The notes: a model not told the origin generated them from the letters alone. DNA of 63,115 nucleotides from Acidisoma sp. L85 (GCF_009765865.1 NZ_LMUQ01000021.1:1-63115), one strand, 5' to 3'. Positions 1 to 10,300 are shown, counted from the first letter of the stretch. Numbers and translations: made by a program.

Positions 1-1
1 G

Positions 2-82
2 ACCAAGTCCGCAGACGACATCTTGGCGTCAATCCAGCGCTTCTGCCAAAGAACCGTCGACGTCCAGCAGAGATGTGGATAG
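2..82 (+). pseudogene. C-terminal end of a transposase (IS630-like), cut by the window edge
   Basis: An open frame enters from the left edge and stops at TAG 80-82. It encodes about 26 residues beginning TKSADDILASIQRFCQR. This resembles the tail of IS630-family transposases, where a WTK-ADDIL-S-RFCQR ending is common; the base before the frame could complete the Trp codon. Only the tail is visible, so it cannot be said whether the element is intact. It suggests that the left side of the island is bordered by a mobile element. Confidence 0.4.
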
Positions 83-370
83 AAACTTCGGAATCATGAC
101 ACTAGCAGGAATTGATCATCCTGCTAGCCCAGTGCTCAAATGGGGCGGCGCCCTCTAGCTCCGAGTCCGCTGAAGCATGTCGCGCGATTAAACTTTTTGG
201 AAGGTATTGAGAAGTGAGACTCGCAATTCTGCTCTTCCGCAGATTGGCCTAGCCTCCTGTCTCAGCCAGAAGCAAAGAGGGCCAAGTCCTCCAGATTTCT
301 GCCGAGCCAGGAAAGCTGCTGCGTCATGCTGACCCTAATTTTTAGACGAGTAAGCCCGCACCATGCGGTT
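83..370. other. Non-coding stretch, nothing recognised
   Basis: Between the transposase tail and the first FixK/FNR box no convincing reading frame, RNA gene or repeat was seen. The terminal repeat of the left-hand insertion element may lie here but was not identified. Confidence 0.3.
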
Positions 371-384
371 TTGATCTAAATCAA
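371..384 (+). promoter_or_regulatory. FixK/FNR box TTGATCTAAATCAA
   Basis: A perfect TTGAT-N4-ATCAA inverted repeat, the consensus of the FNR/FixK/ANR branch of Crp-family regulators. Its centre lies about 107 bp upstream of the proposed start of the receiver remnant at 485, and the histidine kinase at 955 follows on the same strand. It probably drove a receiver-kinase operon under low oxygen. Confidence 0.75.
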
Positions 385-484
385 AACCTGGAACGCCCGG
401 GTGGCGCACTACCCCGGTGCCGCTGTCGTGTTGACCAACGTCTAGGCCAACCCTGCAGAGGCAGAACGCTTTATCTGGGGGGCC

Positions 485-857
485 TTGCGTGGGGGGTTGC
501 GTGTCTTGCTCGTCGAGGACGATTACCTTGTCCGGCTGGTGGCCGGAGAGTTTCTCCGAGACGAGGGTTTTGAGGTCGAAGAGGCCTCTTCCGGTGACGA
601 GGCAGCTCTGCAGCTTGTCGGGCCGAGATTTTTTCATGTGTTGTTCACCGATGTCCAAATGCCAGGGAAATATGGATGGTGTCCACGTCGCGACCCACGC
701 CCGTGGCTTCCATCCAGCGATTATTCTAATCGTCGCGTCCGGGCTCGCGCCGCTCATCCACGACCGCCTCCAGGAGTTCCGTCCGGCCATCACCTTCTTT
801 CCTAAACCCTATCATATGTCCGAGATCGTCCGCACGATTAGGCGTCTGGCCGCGTAA
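485..857 (+). pseudogene. Stand-alone response-regulator receiver, frameshifted
   Basis: The first frame (TTG 485) gives a receiver N-terminus with LRVLLVEDDYLVRLVAGEFL and the phosphoacceptor motif LFTDVQMPG. The frame is lost at about 670-676, and the rest of the domain continues in the next frame from MDGVHVA to the FFPKPY motif with its conserved Lys, ending in RRLAA and a stop at 857. One extra base in the GGGAAAT run explains it: removing it restores PGNMDGV. The complete product would be a CheY/FixJ-N-like single-domain protein of about 123 residues. It lies just upstream of the histidine kinase, so they were probably partners. A sequencing error is possible. Confidence 0.75.
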
Positions 858-954
858 GGACCGGTCCACCCCAATCTGCGAGGGTGCTAGCCCGCCACGG
901 GTGACGTATCCACCTAAGGCCCTCACGAGCCAGGAGAGTAAGTGGAGCGTTTCG

Positions 955-2130
955 ATGGCTGATGTTGCCAAAGCCGCGATAGCTGCAAGCGCTCGAATTG
1001 ATGCGTTGCCGGTGATCCTCGATGTGATTTGCAGAACGACTGGCATGGGCTTCGTGGCAGTGGCCAGGGTAACTGACGATCGATGGATCGCGTGCGATCT
1101 GCTCGACCGGATCAATTTTGGTCTCAAGCCCGGCGGGGAGCTAAAGATCGAGACGACCATTTGCAGCGAAATCCGGCGCGACGCCGAGCCAGTCGTCACC
1201 GATCACGTTGACCTGGACCCGCGACATGGCCAGCACCACACACCTCGACTCTATGGTTTTCAAAGCTATATCTCCATGCCGATCGTCAGGGCCGATGGCT
1301 CAATGTTTGGTGCTCTCTGCGCAATCGATCCACAGCCTAGGCGGCTGAGTGCTTCTGCGACCGTAGCGATGTTCAAGGCGTTCTCGGACTTGATCGCCAG
1401 TCACCTCGATGCGCAGGACGACAGCGACGCTCGTGACAAGGAGCTGACCGACCAACGCCATAACGCCGAGTTGCGGGAGCAGTTCATTGCCGTGCTCGGT
1501 CATGATCTTCTAAATCCGCTCGCCGCGATCGACGGCGGGATCAAGCTGCTGGCCAAACGGCCACTTGACGACAAAGCTGTCGTTATCATCAAGCTGATGC
1601 AAGAAAGCGCGACGCGGATGAGCGGCCTCATCGATAGTGTTCTAGACTTCGCGCGCGGGCGCCTGGGTAACGGCATCGCTCTGGAGCGCGCCTCCAGCGC
1701 TTCATTAGTGCCGTTGCTTGAGCTGGTCGTTGCAGAGCTACGGACGGCATGGCCTGATCGTGCCATCGAAACCGATTTCACGATCTACCAGCCCGTCTCA
1801 TGTGACCCCGAACGTGTCGCTCAGTTATTCTCCAACCTATTGGCGAATGCCATTACGCACGGCGCGGCCGATGCCGCGATCCGGACGAAAGCCTGGACAC
1901 ATGGCGGCTTCTTCGAGTTGTCGGTCGCCAATTCGGGTGAGCCAATCCCCCTAGCGGCAATGGAGCATCTGTTCCAGCCATTTTACCGCAACTCACTACG
2001 CCCAACTCAGCAAGGGCTCGGCCTGGGGCTGTATATCGCCTCAATGATCGCTCCGGCGCATGGCGGCAAAATAGACGTCACATCTATCCCAGCTGAAACA
2101 CGCTTCACGTTTCGCATGCCCATCATTTAG
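955..2130 (+). CDS. GAF-domain sensor histidine kinase
   Basis: A predicted soluble sensor kinase of 391 residues. Residues about 13-155 form a GAF domain of the type ending FGALCAIDP. A HisKA dimerisation/phosphoacceptor helix follows with His183 in LGHDLLNPL, then a HATPase domain with N box QLFSNLLANAITHG and G box GLGLGLYIA. No membrane segment is seen. ATG 955 is preferred because GGAG lies 7 nt upstream; GTG 901 would add 18 residues. It follows the frameshifted receiver and shares its FixK/FNR box, suggesting a two-component pair whose receiver is now broken. The ligand of the GAF domain is unknown. Confidence 0.88.
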   Translation: MADVAKAAIAASARIDALPVILDVICRTTGMGFVAVARVTDDRWIACDLLDRINFGLKPGGELKIETTICSEIRRDAEPVVTDHVDLDPRHGQHHTPRLYGFQSYISMPIVRADGSMFGALCAIDPQPRRLSASATVAMFKAFSDLIASHLDAQDDSDARDKELTDQRHNAELREQFIAVLGHDLLNPLAAIDGGIKLLAKRPLDDKAVVIIKLMQESATRMSGLIDSVLDFARGRLGNGIALERASSASLVPLLELVVAELRTAWPDRAIETDFTIYQPVSCDPERVAQLFSNLLANAITHGAADAAIRTKAWTHGGFFELSVANSGEPIPLAAMEHLFQPFYRNSLRPTQQGLGLGLYIASMIAPAHGGKIDVTSIPAETRFTFRMPII

Positions 2131-2268
2131 TCGAGTTTACACCCTTTGCCGCCAGCACATTTTGTTCCGATCATCGCGCCACGGAACGACGAGTCTCCGT
2201 CTAGGACGACCACCTTTGCATCATATCGGGCTGTCACAGCCTTAGGCTTTCGGAAGGAAGGTAGGACG

Positions 2269-2565
2269 ATGGAACACGATAGCGGTTGGTTCGCCCACGA
2301 GATCATGCTCATTACGCATCCAATTGATGGCCATCGACGCCGCCTGACGTTGCCATGCCGATGGATTGAGTTCGTGCAGAACTGGGACGCGAAAGGGAAT
2401 AAACGACCGTTCTTCCAAATCTCGGCTAAGAACACGGCGGGCTTGAATGAAGAGAAGTGGCACATCCTTGCATTTCAGGATGGCAGCGGCAATCAACACC
2501 AGTACGTGATCAGCGATATCAAGGAGACCAAGCCCAATGTCATCCGACTGACTAAGGCAGCTTGA
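2269..2565 (+). CDS. Conserved-looking small protein of unknown function
   Basis: A 98-residue acidic-basic mixed protein (MEHDSGWFAHEIMLITHP...) with no signal peptide or membrane segment. The start at ATG 2269 is chosen because a strong purine-rich Shine-Dalgarno region (GGAAGGTAGGA) lies directly upstream; an open frame extends to 2146 but has no comparable signal. The product was not recognised. It stands alone between the histidine kinase and the convergent CBS-BON gene, and no FixK/FNR box is seen upstream. Confidence 0.65.
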   Translation: MEHDSGWFAHEIMLITHPIDGHRRRLTLPCRWIEFVQNWDAKGNKRPFFQISAKNTAGLNEEKWHILAFQDGSGNQHQYVISDIKETKPNVIRLTKAA

Positions 2566-2957
2566 ACCGTGCAACACCATCATGATCAGTCAGTGAGATC
2601 GCTCACTCGCCTTCGGTGTAGGAAAGCCACAGCGGCGACTTAAGCCGTCCGGTCGCCGCGAACTCTGCCGGACGGCGTTGTGGATCTTTTGGGCTTCGTG
2701 GCTAGCAGGTGTTTTAGATGGTGATAGAATGGCCGCTATGGGACTTCTTCGCTCCAGCGCCCCAGAATGGGGAGGCTTACTCTCACACGTATCTCCACCT
2801 GTCTTGGATTTAGGATGTTTCATCATGACGATGTCCCGGTGAGACGCCGAAAGCGCCCACCAGTCGCTAAGTCCTCGCTCCGCAACATCGGCGCACGCAT
2901 GCCTAGCCGAACGACGCTGACATTTTAGCGGATCGAATCACTGAACTCATGTGTCGG
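2566..2957. other. Intergenic stretch, nothing recognised
   Basis: About 390 bp between convergent genes. A short antisense open frame (2590-2826) has low-complexity Ser/Arg/Pro composition typical of a shadow frame. No strong terminator was found by eye. Confidence 0.3.
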
Positions 2958-3665
2958 CTAGGGGTTGGGCCCGAATGAGGCTATTAGCGGTTCTTTGAAC
3001 ACAAGACGATCCTCGATAGCGACGACCCCGGGAACGGTCTCTGCCGCGACGCGGAGTGCGCTTCGCGCGATTTGATCATGGATGGTCCCGGTGAGCGTGA
3101 CCACACCGGCGTGTACTTTCAAAGTCACGCGACAATTCTCCAAACAGGGCATTTCGAGGACTTTGGCGGAAACGTTGGCCTCTATATCCCGATCGCTTCC
3201 CTGGAAATTTGGAAGGTCGGCAAGCTTGCGGCCGAGTGCTGCAACGAGATCAGCGCGACTCACAATACCCGCGAGTAGCTTACCTTGCACGACTGGAATG
3301 CGCCGGATATTGTGCTTCTCCATGAGTCTAACGACTCCTTCGAGCAGTGCTTCCTCTGTCACGGTTACAACCTCGCCGGTCATGAGGTCGTCAACGCGCC
3401 GACTGTGTGCGCGGACGTAGTCGTCGGCCGCGTGCCGGTGACGCACAAGAAGTTCGAGGAAGCCGGGATGACGGCAGCCGTCAGTGTCGGTCTCGACTCT
3501 TCGCAATAAATCGCCTTGTGTCAGGATACCGACCAGCCGGCCGTCGCTTGAGACAACCGGGACGCCGCTGACGCGGTTCAACACCATGATTCTTATCGCC
3601 AAGTCAATCGTAGCAAACGGTCCGACCGTCAACACGGATCTAGTCATAATGTCGCCAGCTTTCAT
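2958..3665 (-). CDS. CBS-pair protein with C-terminal BON domain
   Basis: A 235-residue cytoplasmic protein. Two CBS motifs (about residues 1-60 and 90-145) show the DIMTRSVLTVGP and DLMTGEVVTVTE openings, NRVSGVPVV and HNIRRIPVV cores, and the GIVSRADLV ending. A BON domain with VTLTGTIHDQIAR and PGVVAIEDRLV occupies about residues 155-225. CBS pairs usually bind adenine nucleotides; BON domains are thought to bind membranes or partners. ATG 3665 has AAGGA 8 nt upstream. It lies 148 bp downstream of the CoA-transferase gene on the same strand and may be cotranscribed from the box at 5554. The same architecture recurs at 31663-32376. Confidence 0.9.
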   Translation of the reverse strand: MKAGDIMTRSVLTVGPFATIDLAIRIMVLNRVSGVPVVSSDGRLVGILTQGDLLRRVETDTDGCRHPGFLELLVRHRHAADDYVRAHSRRVDDLMTGEVVTVTEEALLEGVVRLMEKHNIRRIPVVQGKLLAGIVSRADLVAALGRKLADLPNFQGSDRDIEANVSAKVLEMPCLENCRVTLKVHAGVVTLTGTIHDQIARSALRVAAETVPGVVAIEDRLVFKEPLIASFGPNP

Positions 3666-3813
3666 CAACCATTCCTTCGATCCGCTACGGTCGCCCTACC
3701 GCAAGACGCCGATTGCATGCTGTTTGTCTCACCCGAGAAGGCTACTTTCTGCGGGCACTCGATGGCCCCGCGGCGGATTGGCGGCTGCCAACCGCGCTGG
3801 TCTCAGTGACGCT

Positions 3814-5346
<1,533 letters not shown>

Positions 5347-5553
5347 TCAAACTTGCACTCACTCGGTTACAAGGTCGATGAGTTGCTCCACATCAAAGCA
5401 GTTAGTCGGGATGCGCCGCGATCGCATTAGCCCGCCACTTGGCAACGCCGACGCCATCGGAGGCGTCCGCCCGGCGGACTGCCGGATAGGCCGCCGCTTA
5501 GCGGGCGGATGGCAGACCGACAACACGACTACGGCACCGCCAGCCAACCTTGA

Positions 5554-5567
5554 TTGATACAGATCAA
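5554..5567 (-). promoter_or_regulatory. FixK/FNR box TTGATACAGATCAA
   Basis: A perfect TTGAT-N4-ATCAA palindrome about 230 bp upstream of the CoA-transferase start. It could also serve the rightward phosphoglycerate kinase remnant at 5739. The 5332-5738 stretch holds no other recognisable feature. Confidence 0.7.
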
Positions 5568-5660
5568 AGACTCGAGACATCTAAACGCGGAGGCTGCGTA
5601 TACCGCCACTGGGCCATCCACAACCAGGTCGGCGTTCCGGTGACACGACAAGGCTCCGCC

Positions 5661-5674
5661 TGAATCTAGATCAG
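5661..5674 (+). promoter_or_regulatory. Degenerate FixK/FNR-like site TGAATCTAGATCAG
   Basis: Three mismatches from TTGAT-N4-ATCAA over the ten scored bases. It sits about 70 bp before the start of the phosphoglycerate kinase remnant, the distance seen for intact boxes here (54-70 bp), so it may be a decayed operator of that gene. Confidence 0.3.
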
Positions 5675-5738
5675 AAGATTGCGCCCCCGATCTAACCAAT
5701 CTCGTTCGCAGTCGTCTTCGCGCAGAAAGAATCGCGTC

Positions 5739-5994
5739 ATGCGTCTCCACTCGCTAGACGAATTGGCTCGGACGGAAAGTGCGTGTTGTTGCGCGCGGAC
5801 CTCATTGTGCCAATGGACGGTGGCCGCCTCGGTGAATTCTTCCGGCTGGAAAATACCTGCACCACGTTGCGCGACCTTGTGACAAGGGTGCGCGCGTTGT
5901 CGTCTGCAGTCACCTTGGCCGGCCACAGGGCGTGCGCGATCCGGCACTGACTCTGCGTCCGGTGGCTCATGCTCTGACGGGCGTTGGACTAGTG
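5739..5994 (+). pseudogene. Phosphoglycerate kinase, N-terminal remnant with two frameshifts
   Basis: Three successive frames rebuild the N-terminus of phosphoglycerate kinase. ATG 5739 gives MRLHSLDELARTE. A shift near 5776 gives KCVLLRADLIVPMDGGRL and RLENTCTTLRDLVT, matching the family pattern RVLLRADLNVPMDGG with the conserved Arg/Asp. A second shift near 5884 gives KGARVVVCSHLGRPQGVRDP followed by LTLRPVAHAL, the SHLGRP substrate loop. Homology ends at about 5994 and the remaining roughly 300 residues are absent. The remnant cannot be functional. It shows that a glycolytic gene once belonged to this cluster, consistent with phosphoketolase-based glycolysis. Confidence 0.7.
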
Positions 5995-6580
5995 GCCGCG
6001 CAGTTGCAGTATCGCGAGGCCATTTACGGTGTTCGCCTCGTTTTGCCGGGCTTTCATCCGACATGTGGACGAACTAGTCTAGCCGCACGCTTGAGTGGAT
6101 GACGTCTCGCATAGTGCAGCCAAAAGCACCGCCCATTTCGCTCCGGGCCTGGGACTTCGCTCGGGGCGACTCAGGATCACAAGGGGCACATTGCCGAAGC
6201 CATTTTTCCTACGCTCGGCGCGGCATAGCCGCATATTACGCTAAAGGCGGGTCGCTATCTGGCGAACCGTGTGCCGATCCTCCTCCGCCGCGTCCGCAGG
6301 CACTGTCATCACGAGCCTAAGGTCAGTTCGTTCTGCACGGATGCGCCGAGCGGCCGCGAGCAATGTCCTCAGGTCCTCGAAAAGGATATGGTCTTCGAAG
6401 GTATCACCTGGTCCGAGGAGCTTAAGTCGCCACAAGCTGGACAATTGCCTTAATTCTTTTCACCTAACGAATGGTATAAATGAACGGCCGGCGCAATTAT
6501 TTCTCTCGACCCGGCGGGTTGCATGGCACAACGCCGTTACTGGTTGGGGCTTCGCGCCAAGGCGGCAGTTGCGTCGTCGT
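5995..6580. other. Decayed region, no assignable gene
   Basis: Short open frames occur on both strands (for example 6241-6444 on the minus strand) but none gives a family match by eye. The flanks are gene remnants, so this stretch is probably eroded coding DNA. Confidence 0.3.
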
Positions 6581-6885
6581 GAGGAGTGTGGACACCCGCG
6601 AAAACAACTGTCTCGTGGAGAAAGGCTTCTTGAGGAGGGTGCTGCCACTGAGGTGTTCAATGCACTGTCTATCGGCGCTCATCAACAGGACGCCTGCGTC
6701 TGCGGTAGCCCACGAGCTATAGCTGCGAGTTCGAGCCCGCTTAAACTTGGACCGAGATTTACATTGACGGGCAGGACGACGCCTTTCTTCGCCCGATCCA
6801 AGTGGCGCAGGGCGCCTTCACGAAGCGTCTCGGCGACGCAGCCGCGAAGCGGCCTATCGTCATCTGTGACGATGGCGAGCGGTAC
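6581..6885 (-). pseudogene. Response-regulator receiver remnant
   Basis: On the minus strand one frame reads LAIVTDDDRPLRGCVAETLRE, then GALRHLDRA and VNVNLGPSLSGLELAAIARG. The next frame continues VLLMSADRQ and LLKKPFSTRQLFSRVSTLL. This is the order of a FixJ/CheY receiver: acidic pocket, phosphoacceptor strand, helix, and Lys-Pro-Phe motif. There is an internal deletion between the first helix and ALRHL, a frameshift near 6690, and the phosphoacceptor Asp is replaced by Asn in VNVNLGP. The product would be non-functional. It is a second broken orphan receiver, distinct from that at 485-857. Confidence 0.55.
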
Positions 6886-7036
6886 CGGAGGTAGCGTCGT
6901 AATGATTCCCATGTTGTCAGCAGACACCCCCTTAGGGCTCATGTCTGATAAGCATGTCGCCTTCTCCATGGGAAGCTCCACCATGATGATGTCAGGACGC
7001 AGGCTCCCTAGTTGAGGCCGACGGCATTAAGCCGTC

Positions 7037-7050
7037 TTGATCGAGATCAA
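7037..7050 (+). promoter_or_regulatory. FixK/FNR box TTGATCGAGATCAA
   Basis: Perfect palindromic consensus, about 122 bp before the start of a truncated CBS gene at 7166. The operator has survived although the gene has not. Confidence 0.7.
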
Positions 7051-7165
7051 GCCAAGCCGGATTGGGTCAGACGAGGGTGAGAAGGGTTAGCCTATCTTTA
7101 ATAAGTCTTCGAACCGAAATGCGATGGACCGCGAGGGTGGGCCAGATTGACCCGAGAGGTAAGCC

Positions 7166-7321
7166 GTGAAGATGCGACAATTGAACCTAGAGCATTCAAC
7201 TGCCGCTCAGGTGATGAGCAAGGAACCGCTGACCGTTACGGGCGAGACTTCTCAGGTCCCCGCGATAGGTCTGATGATAGTGATTAGAATCAACGGTGTA
7301 CTTGGGGGTGGACGCCATTAG
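7166..7321 (+). pseudogene. Truncated CBS-domain protein
   Basis: GTG 7166 (or ATG 7172) opens a 51-residue frame with AAQVMSKEPLTVTGETSQV followed by GLMIVIRINGVLGGG and a stop at 7319-7321. This matches the first CBS motif of the neighbouring proteins (DIMT-EPLTV, then a helix, then NRVSGVPVVD) but is interrupted exactly where VPVVD should follow. The second CBS motif is not seen in the following 370 bp. AGAGG lies just upstream of the start, and a perfect FixK/FNR box is present. A short peptide could still be made, but the fold would be incomplete. Confidence 0.65.
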
Positions 7322-7697
7322 CGCACCCACTGGCGTGCTTCAGAATTGCGAGACGAAGGTAACGATCACGATTACTCAGCGGCTGCGATCGAACGCGTCG
7401 GCGGCGACATTGTGTGGTCGTATGAGGAGGAGGTGACGAGTCATTGGTTGATGTTGCTGGGAGATATAGGGGGCCGCCATCCAAGGTGTCCGCCGGGCAC
7501 TAACGATGGCTTTCGGTTAGGCCGTCTGCAACCACTCAGCGGCCCAGTCTCGGCTCGGCCACCGAAACCTAGAATCTCTGAGTTGCAGGTCGCGGGCTCT
7601 CATCGTTGCGGCGCATCCAGGTCCATAAACGCGGCGAGCCGCGGTTCGGGCGCCATGACCCGGCAAAATTCAAAAGATGAAGTCGCGCGACCGGTGG
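7322..7697. other. Non-coding or eroded stretch
   Basis: No gene recognised between the CBS remnant and the next box. A frame at 7346-7741 shows no family features and overlaps the box at 7698. Confidence 0.3.
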
Positions 7698-7711
7698 TTG
7701 ATCCGGATCAA
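7698..7711 (+). promoter_or_regulatory. FixK/FNR box TTGATCCGGATCAA
   Basis: Perfect consensus palindrome, its centre about 121 bp upstream of the universal stress protein gene starting at 7826. Confidence 0.75.
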
Positions 7712-7825
7712 GGCCGTCCGGCGTCTCTCGGTCGACACTAGGCTTAACGGGCTCAGGATTATGCGCGAGTGCAGGCGCCCCCGTGGTCATGACGTCGAAC
7801 GAGTAGTTTAATAAGGACTAGGAAA

Positions 7826-8635
7826 ATGACGATCGCTAGCTTGATGGTCGAGGTCGATCTTGAGAGCGACAACAACGCGCTCCTGCGCTTCACCGCAGAC
7901 CTTGCGGGCCAGCACGGCGCATCAGTCATCGGTATCGCGGTACGCCAGCCTCACCAGATACTGTACGGCGATGGCTATGTGCCTATCCAAGTGCTTGAGG
8001 CCGAAGAATCTGAACTGGAGAAAAAGCTGGAGCGGGCAAGGGAACACTTTGAATCGGCGATGCACGGGCGAACTGAATCGTTCGCTTGGCGCTTCTCGAC
8101 TGTGCTCGGACCATCTTCCGAATACATTGTCCAACAAGCCCGCGCCGCTGATATTGTTATAGTTGGCAGCAGCCGCCGGCGGGCGGCGCTCCTTGGTGGT
8201 ATAGTGATCGGCGCCGGGCGACCTGTGCTCGTGGTCCCCAATGACCTTGAGGGGTCAAATCTGGATCGCGTTTTGATCGCCTGGAAGGATACGCGAGAGG
8301 CACGCCGCGTCACTCTCGATGCCATGCCATTTATCCGTAAAGCACGAGCAGTGGAAGTCATCGAGGTTGCACCACATGAAGACCGGGCGGATGCGGCATC
8401 TCGCTTGGAGGACGTCATTCTGTGGCTGAGGCGACATGGAGTTCAAGCTGAAGCTCAGGTTATATCTGCCTCGGGTGACAACGCCGCCCAGCTAACCGAC
8501 ATTGTGACCGAACATCATGCAAATCTGGTGGTCGCGGGTGGATACGGCCACAGCCGACTCCAAGAATGGATACTCGGGGGCGTCACCCGTAGTCTTCTGA
8601 CTGTGCCGAAGTGCTGCACCTTTTTGTCCCATTAG
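7826..8635 (+). CDS. Universal stress protein, tandem USP domains
   Basis: A 269-residue protein made of two UspA-like folds. The N-terminal domain ends in ADIVIVGSSRR and RPVLVVPND; the C-terminal domain starts DRVLIAWKDTREARR and ends NLVVAGGYGHSRLQEWILGGVTRSLL. The last segment corresponds to the nucleotide-binding loop G-x2-G-x9-G-S/T of ATP-binding USPs, in slightly altered form. No signal peptide is present, so it is cytoplasmic. Paralogues with the same WKD-REARR and GYGHS signatures are at 11692 and 21739. It is preceded by a perfect FixK/FNR box. Precise function unknown; the family is tied to stress survival. Confidence 0.93.
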   Translation: MTIASLMVEVDLESDNNALLRFTADLAGQHGASVIGIAVRQPHQILYGDGYVPIQVLEAEESELEKKLERAREHFESAMHGRTESFAWRFSTVLGPSSEYIVQQARAADIVIVGSSRRRAALLGGIVIGAGRPVLVVPNDLEGSNLDRVLIAWKDTREARRVTLDAMPFIRKARAVEVIEVAPHEDRADAASRLEDVILWLRRHGVQAEAQVISASGDNAAQLTDIVTEHHANLVVAGGYGHSRLQEWILGGVTRSLLTVPKCCTFLSH

Positions 8636-8756
8636 AATTCGTTGCGCGACCGATCGAAGGCGGCACTGCACAGTCAATCTCGCCGGACGATTGCTAAACG
8701 CTGCCACAAGTCGCTCGGCTTCAACTTGCCTCGGCGGGAGGTGGGAAGGTATAATC

Positions 8757-10190
8757 TTGACAGAGACCCGGTCCGACAATGAACGACCCGGAGCACGCGT
8801 AACAGGGTCCAGATCCGAGAGCCGCACGCTCCTTTGGCTTTGGCAGCTATCCTTTATTGTCGCCGTCACCGGTCCTATATTGGCGATCTCTATGGCGAGT
8901 GAAAGTCGCGGCGCCGAGAATGCATCGCCTCGTCAGCCTCAGACGACGTTGCACCTTCCGGACTTCAGTGCAGTTGTCGCTCGAGTGCGGTTATCAGTCG
9001 TGACCGTTACCGCTCTGGACCAGGATTCGTCCGACCCGGGAGCCGACGAGGATTCTACGGTGTCGCAACCCTCCGGCTCACTGCCTTTCGGCAACGGGCT
9101 ATCATTAAGCGGGGCTGCGGAAACACAGGCCTCTGGCTTCATAATCGGTGCCGATGGGACCATTCTCACCGACATTCGTGTCGTGCTCAATGCGTCGACG
9201 GCGCTGGTGACGCTTGATAGCGGTGCCGAGCTCTCTGCGCGGGTTCTCGGCCGCGACATCCGCAGCGGTATCGCGGTGTTGAAGGTAGAAGCGAGCAAGC
9301 CTCTCTTACCAGTCACTTTCGCCGACTCCTCCACGGCGAGGTCGGGCGAGTGGGTTGTCAGCATGGGCAACCCACTGGGGCTTGGTCCATCAGCAAATGC
9401 CGGCATCATCTCGGCGTTGGGCCGGAATACAGACGCCAGCCCCTACGATCAGCTCATTCGAATTGAGGCGCCGATGAATTCCGGCGACTCTGGCGGCCCC
9501 CTCTTCGACCAAGACGGCCGTGTGATCGGTGTAATGACGGCGATTTCGCTGCCACCAGTCGGCCCTTCCGGCGTCGGTTTCGCCGTCCCCTCAGAAATCA
9601 TCCGACCGATTGCGAGCGAGATTGAAGCAGTCGGCCATGTGGTGCGCGGCTATATTGGCGTGAGCTTACAAGCTCTGACGCCGGGCCTGTCGGAGGCGTT
9701 CGGCCTCGGAAGGGCTTCGGGAGCGTTGATCACGAAGGTCCAGGTGGATGGACCTGCGGCCGCCGCGGGCCTTCAGCCAGGTGACGTTATCCAGGCTCTT
9801 AATGGCAGACCAGTTCAGGCGCCACGGGATCTCGTGAGCGGCATAACGGCACTGAAACCGGGAGAGCGAGCAAGGCTAGACATTTTTCGGGGGCAGGGCG
9901 GCCAATTGGTGGTGCTGCGGGTAATCCAACTGCCGGACGATCGCGAACGGCACAAGCCGGTAGGCCAAGTCCGTCAGGAGGAGGAGCTTGGCCTAACATT
10001 CGAAGAGGTATCGTCGACGCTCGTCGAGCAACTGGGACTTCCACCCGGGACAAATGGCGCAGTCATTACGGAGGTGGAGCCGGGTTCACCGGGCGATGCC
10101 AGCGGGCTACAGGTGGGAGACGTCGTGGTCGGAGTTGGGTTGCGACCTGTGACAAACATGACAAAGCCGCACGCGCTATCCGCAGTGTAA
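8757..10190 (+). CDS. HtrA/DegP-like protein, catalytic His and Asp apparently lost
   Basis: A 477-residue S1C-family relative with an N-terminal membrane anchor or signal (LLWLWQLSFIVAVTGPILAI, about residues 25-45), a trypsin-like domain (about 120-290) and two PDZ domains (about 310-400 and 415-477). Aligned by eye to DegP, the Ser motif is intact (NSGDSGGPL, Ser245). The His motif TNNHVV reads TDIRVV (Arg141) and the Asp motif RSDIAL reads RSGIAV (Gly171), so proteolysis is not expected. The second PDZ ends early at HALSAV; a different frame from about 10170 to TGA 10298-10300 encodes the expected ending (SVREKNRTVILRI), so a frameshift shortened it. TTG 8757 is chosen for GGAAGG upstream; TTG 8691 is possible. 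Confidence 0.8.
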   Translation: MTETRSDNERPGARVTGSRSESRTLLWLWQLSFIVAVTGPILAISMASESRGAENASPRQPQTTLHLPDFSAVVARVRLSVVTVTALDQDSSDPGADEDSTVSQPSGSLPFGNGLSLSGAAETQASGFIIGADGTILTDIRVVLNASTALVTLDSGAELSARVLGRDIRSGIAVLKVEASKPLLPVTFADSSTARSGEWVVSMGNPLGLGPSANAGIISALGRNTDASPYDQLIRIEAPMNSGDSGGPLFDQDGRVIGVMTAISLPPVGPSGVGFAVPSEIIRPIASEIEAVGHVVRGYIGVSLQALTPGLSEAFGLGRASGALITKVQVDGPAAAAGLQPGDVIQALNGRPVQAPRDLVSGITALKPGERARLDIFRGQGGQLVVLRVIQLPDDRERHKPVGQVRQEEELGLTFEEVSSTLVEQLGLPPGTNGAVITEVEPGSPGDASGLQVGDVVVGVGLRPVTNMTKPHALSAV

Positions 10191-10300
10191 GGGAAAAAAA
10201 CCGTACAGTAATCCTCCGGATTATTAGCGAGGGTGAGGCGTCCTTCGTTACGGTCGACCCGAGCGAGACGTCGAACAAAAGTAACGGTGTCGCCCAATGA

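Noticed and set aside
2590-2826. Antisense frame of 78 residues after the small gene at 2269
   Set aside because: Ser/Arg/Pro-rich composition, no ribosome site and no recognisable domain.
5666-6064. Minus-strand frame of 132 residues
   Set aside because: It is antisense to the phosphoglycerate kinase remnant, whose plus-strand frames carry clear family motifs.
6269-7015. Plus-strand frame of 248 residues
   Set aside because: The complementary strand holds receiver motifs; the plus frame is a GC-rich shadow without domain features.
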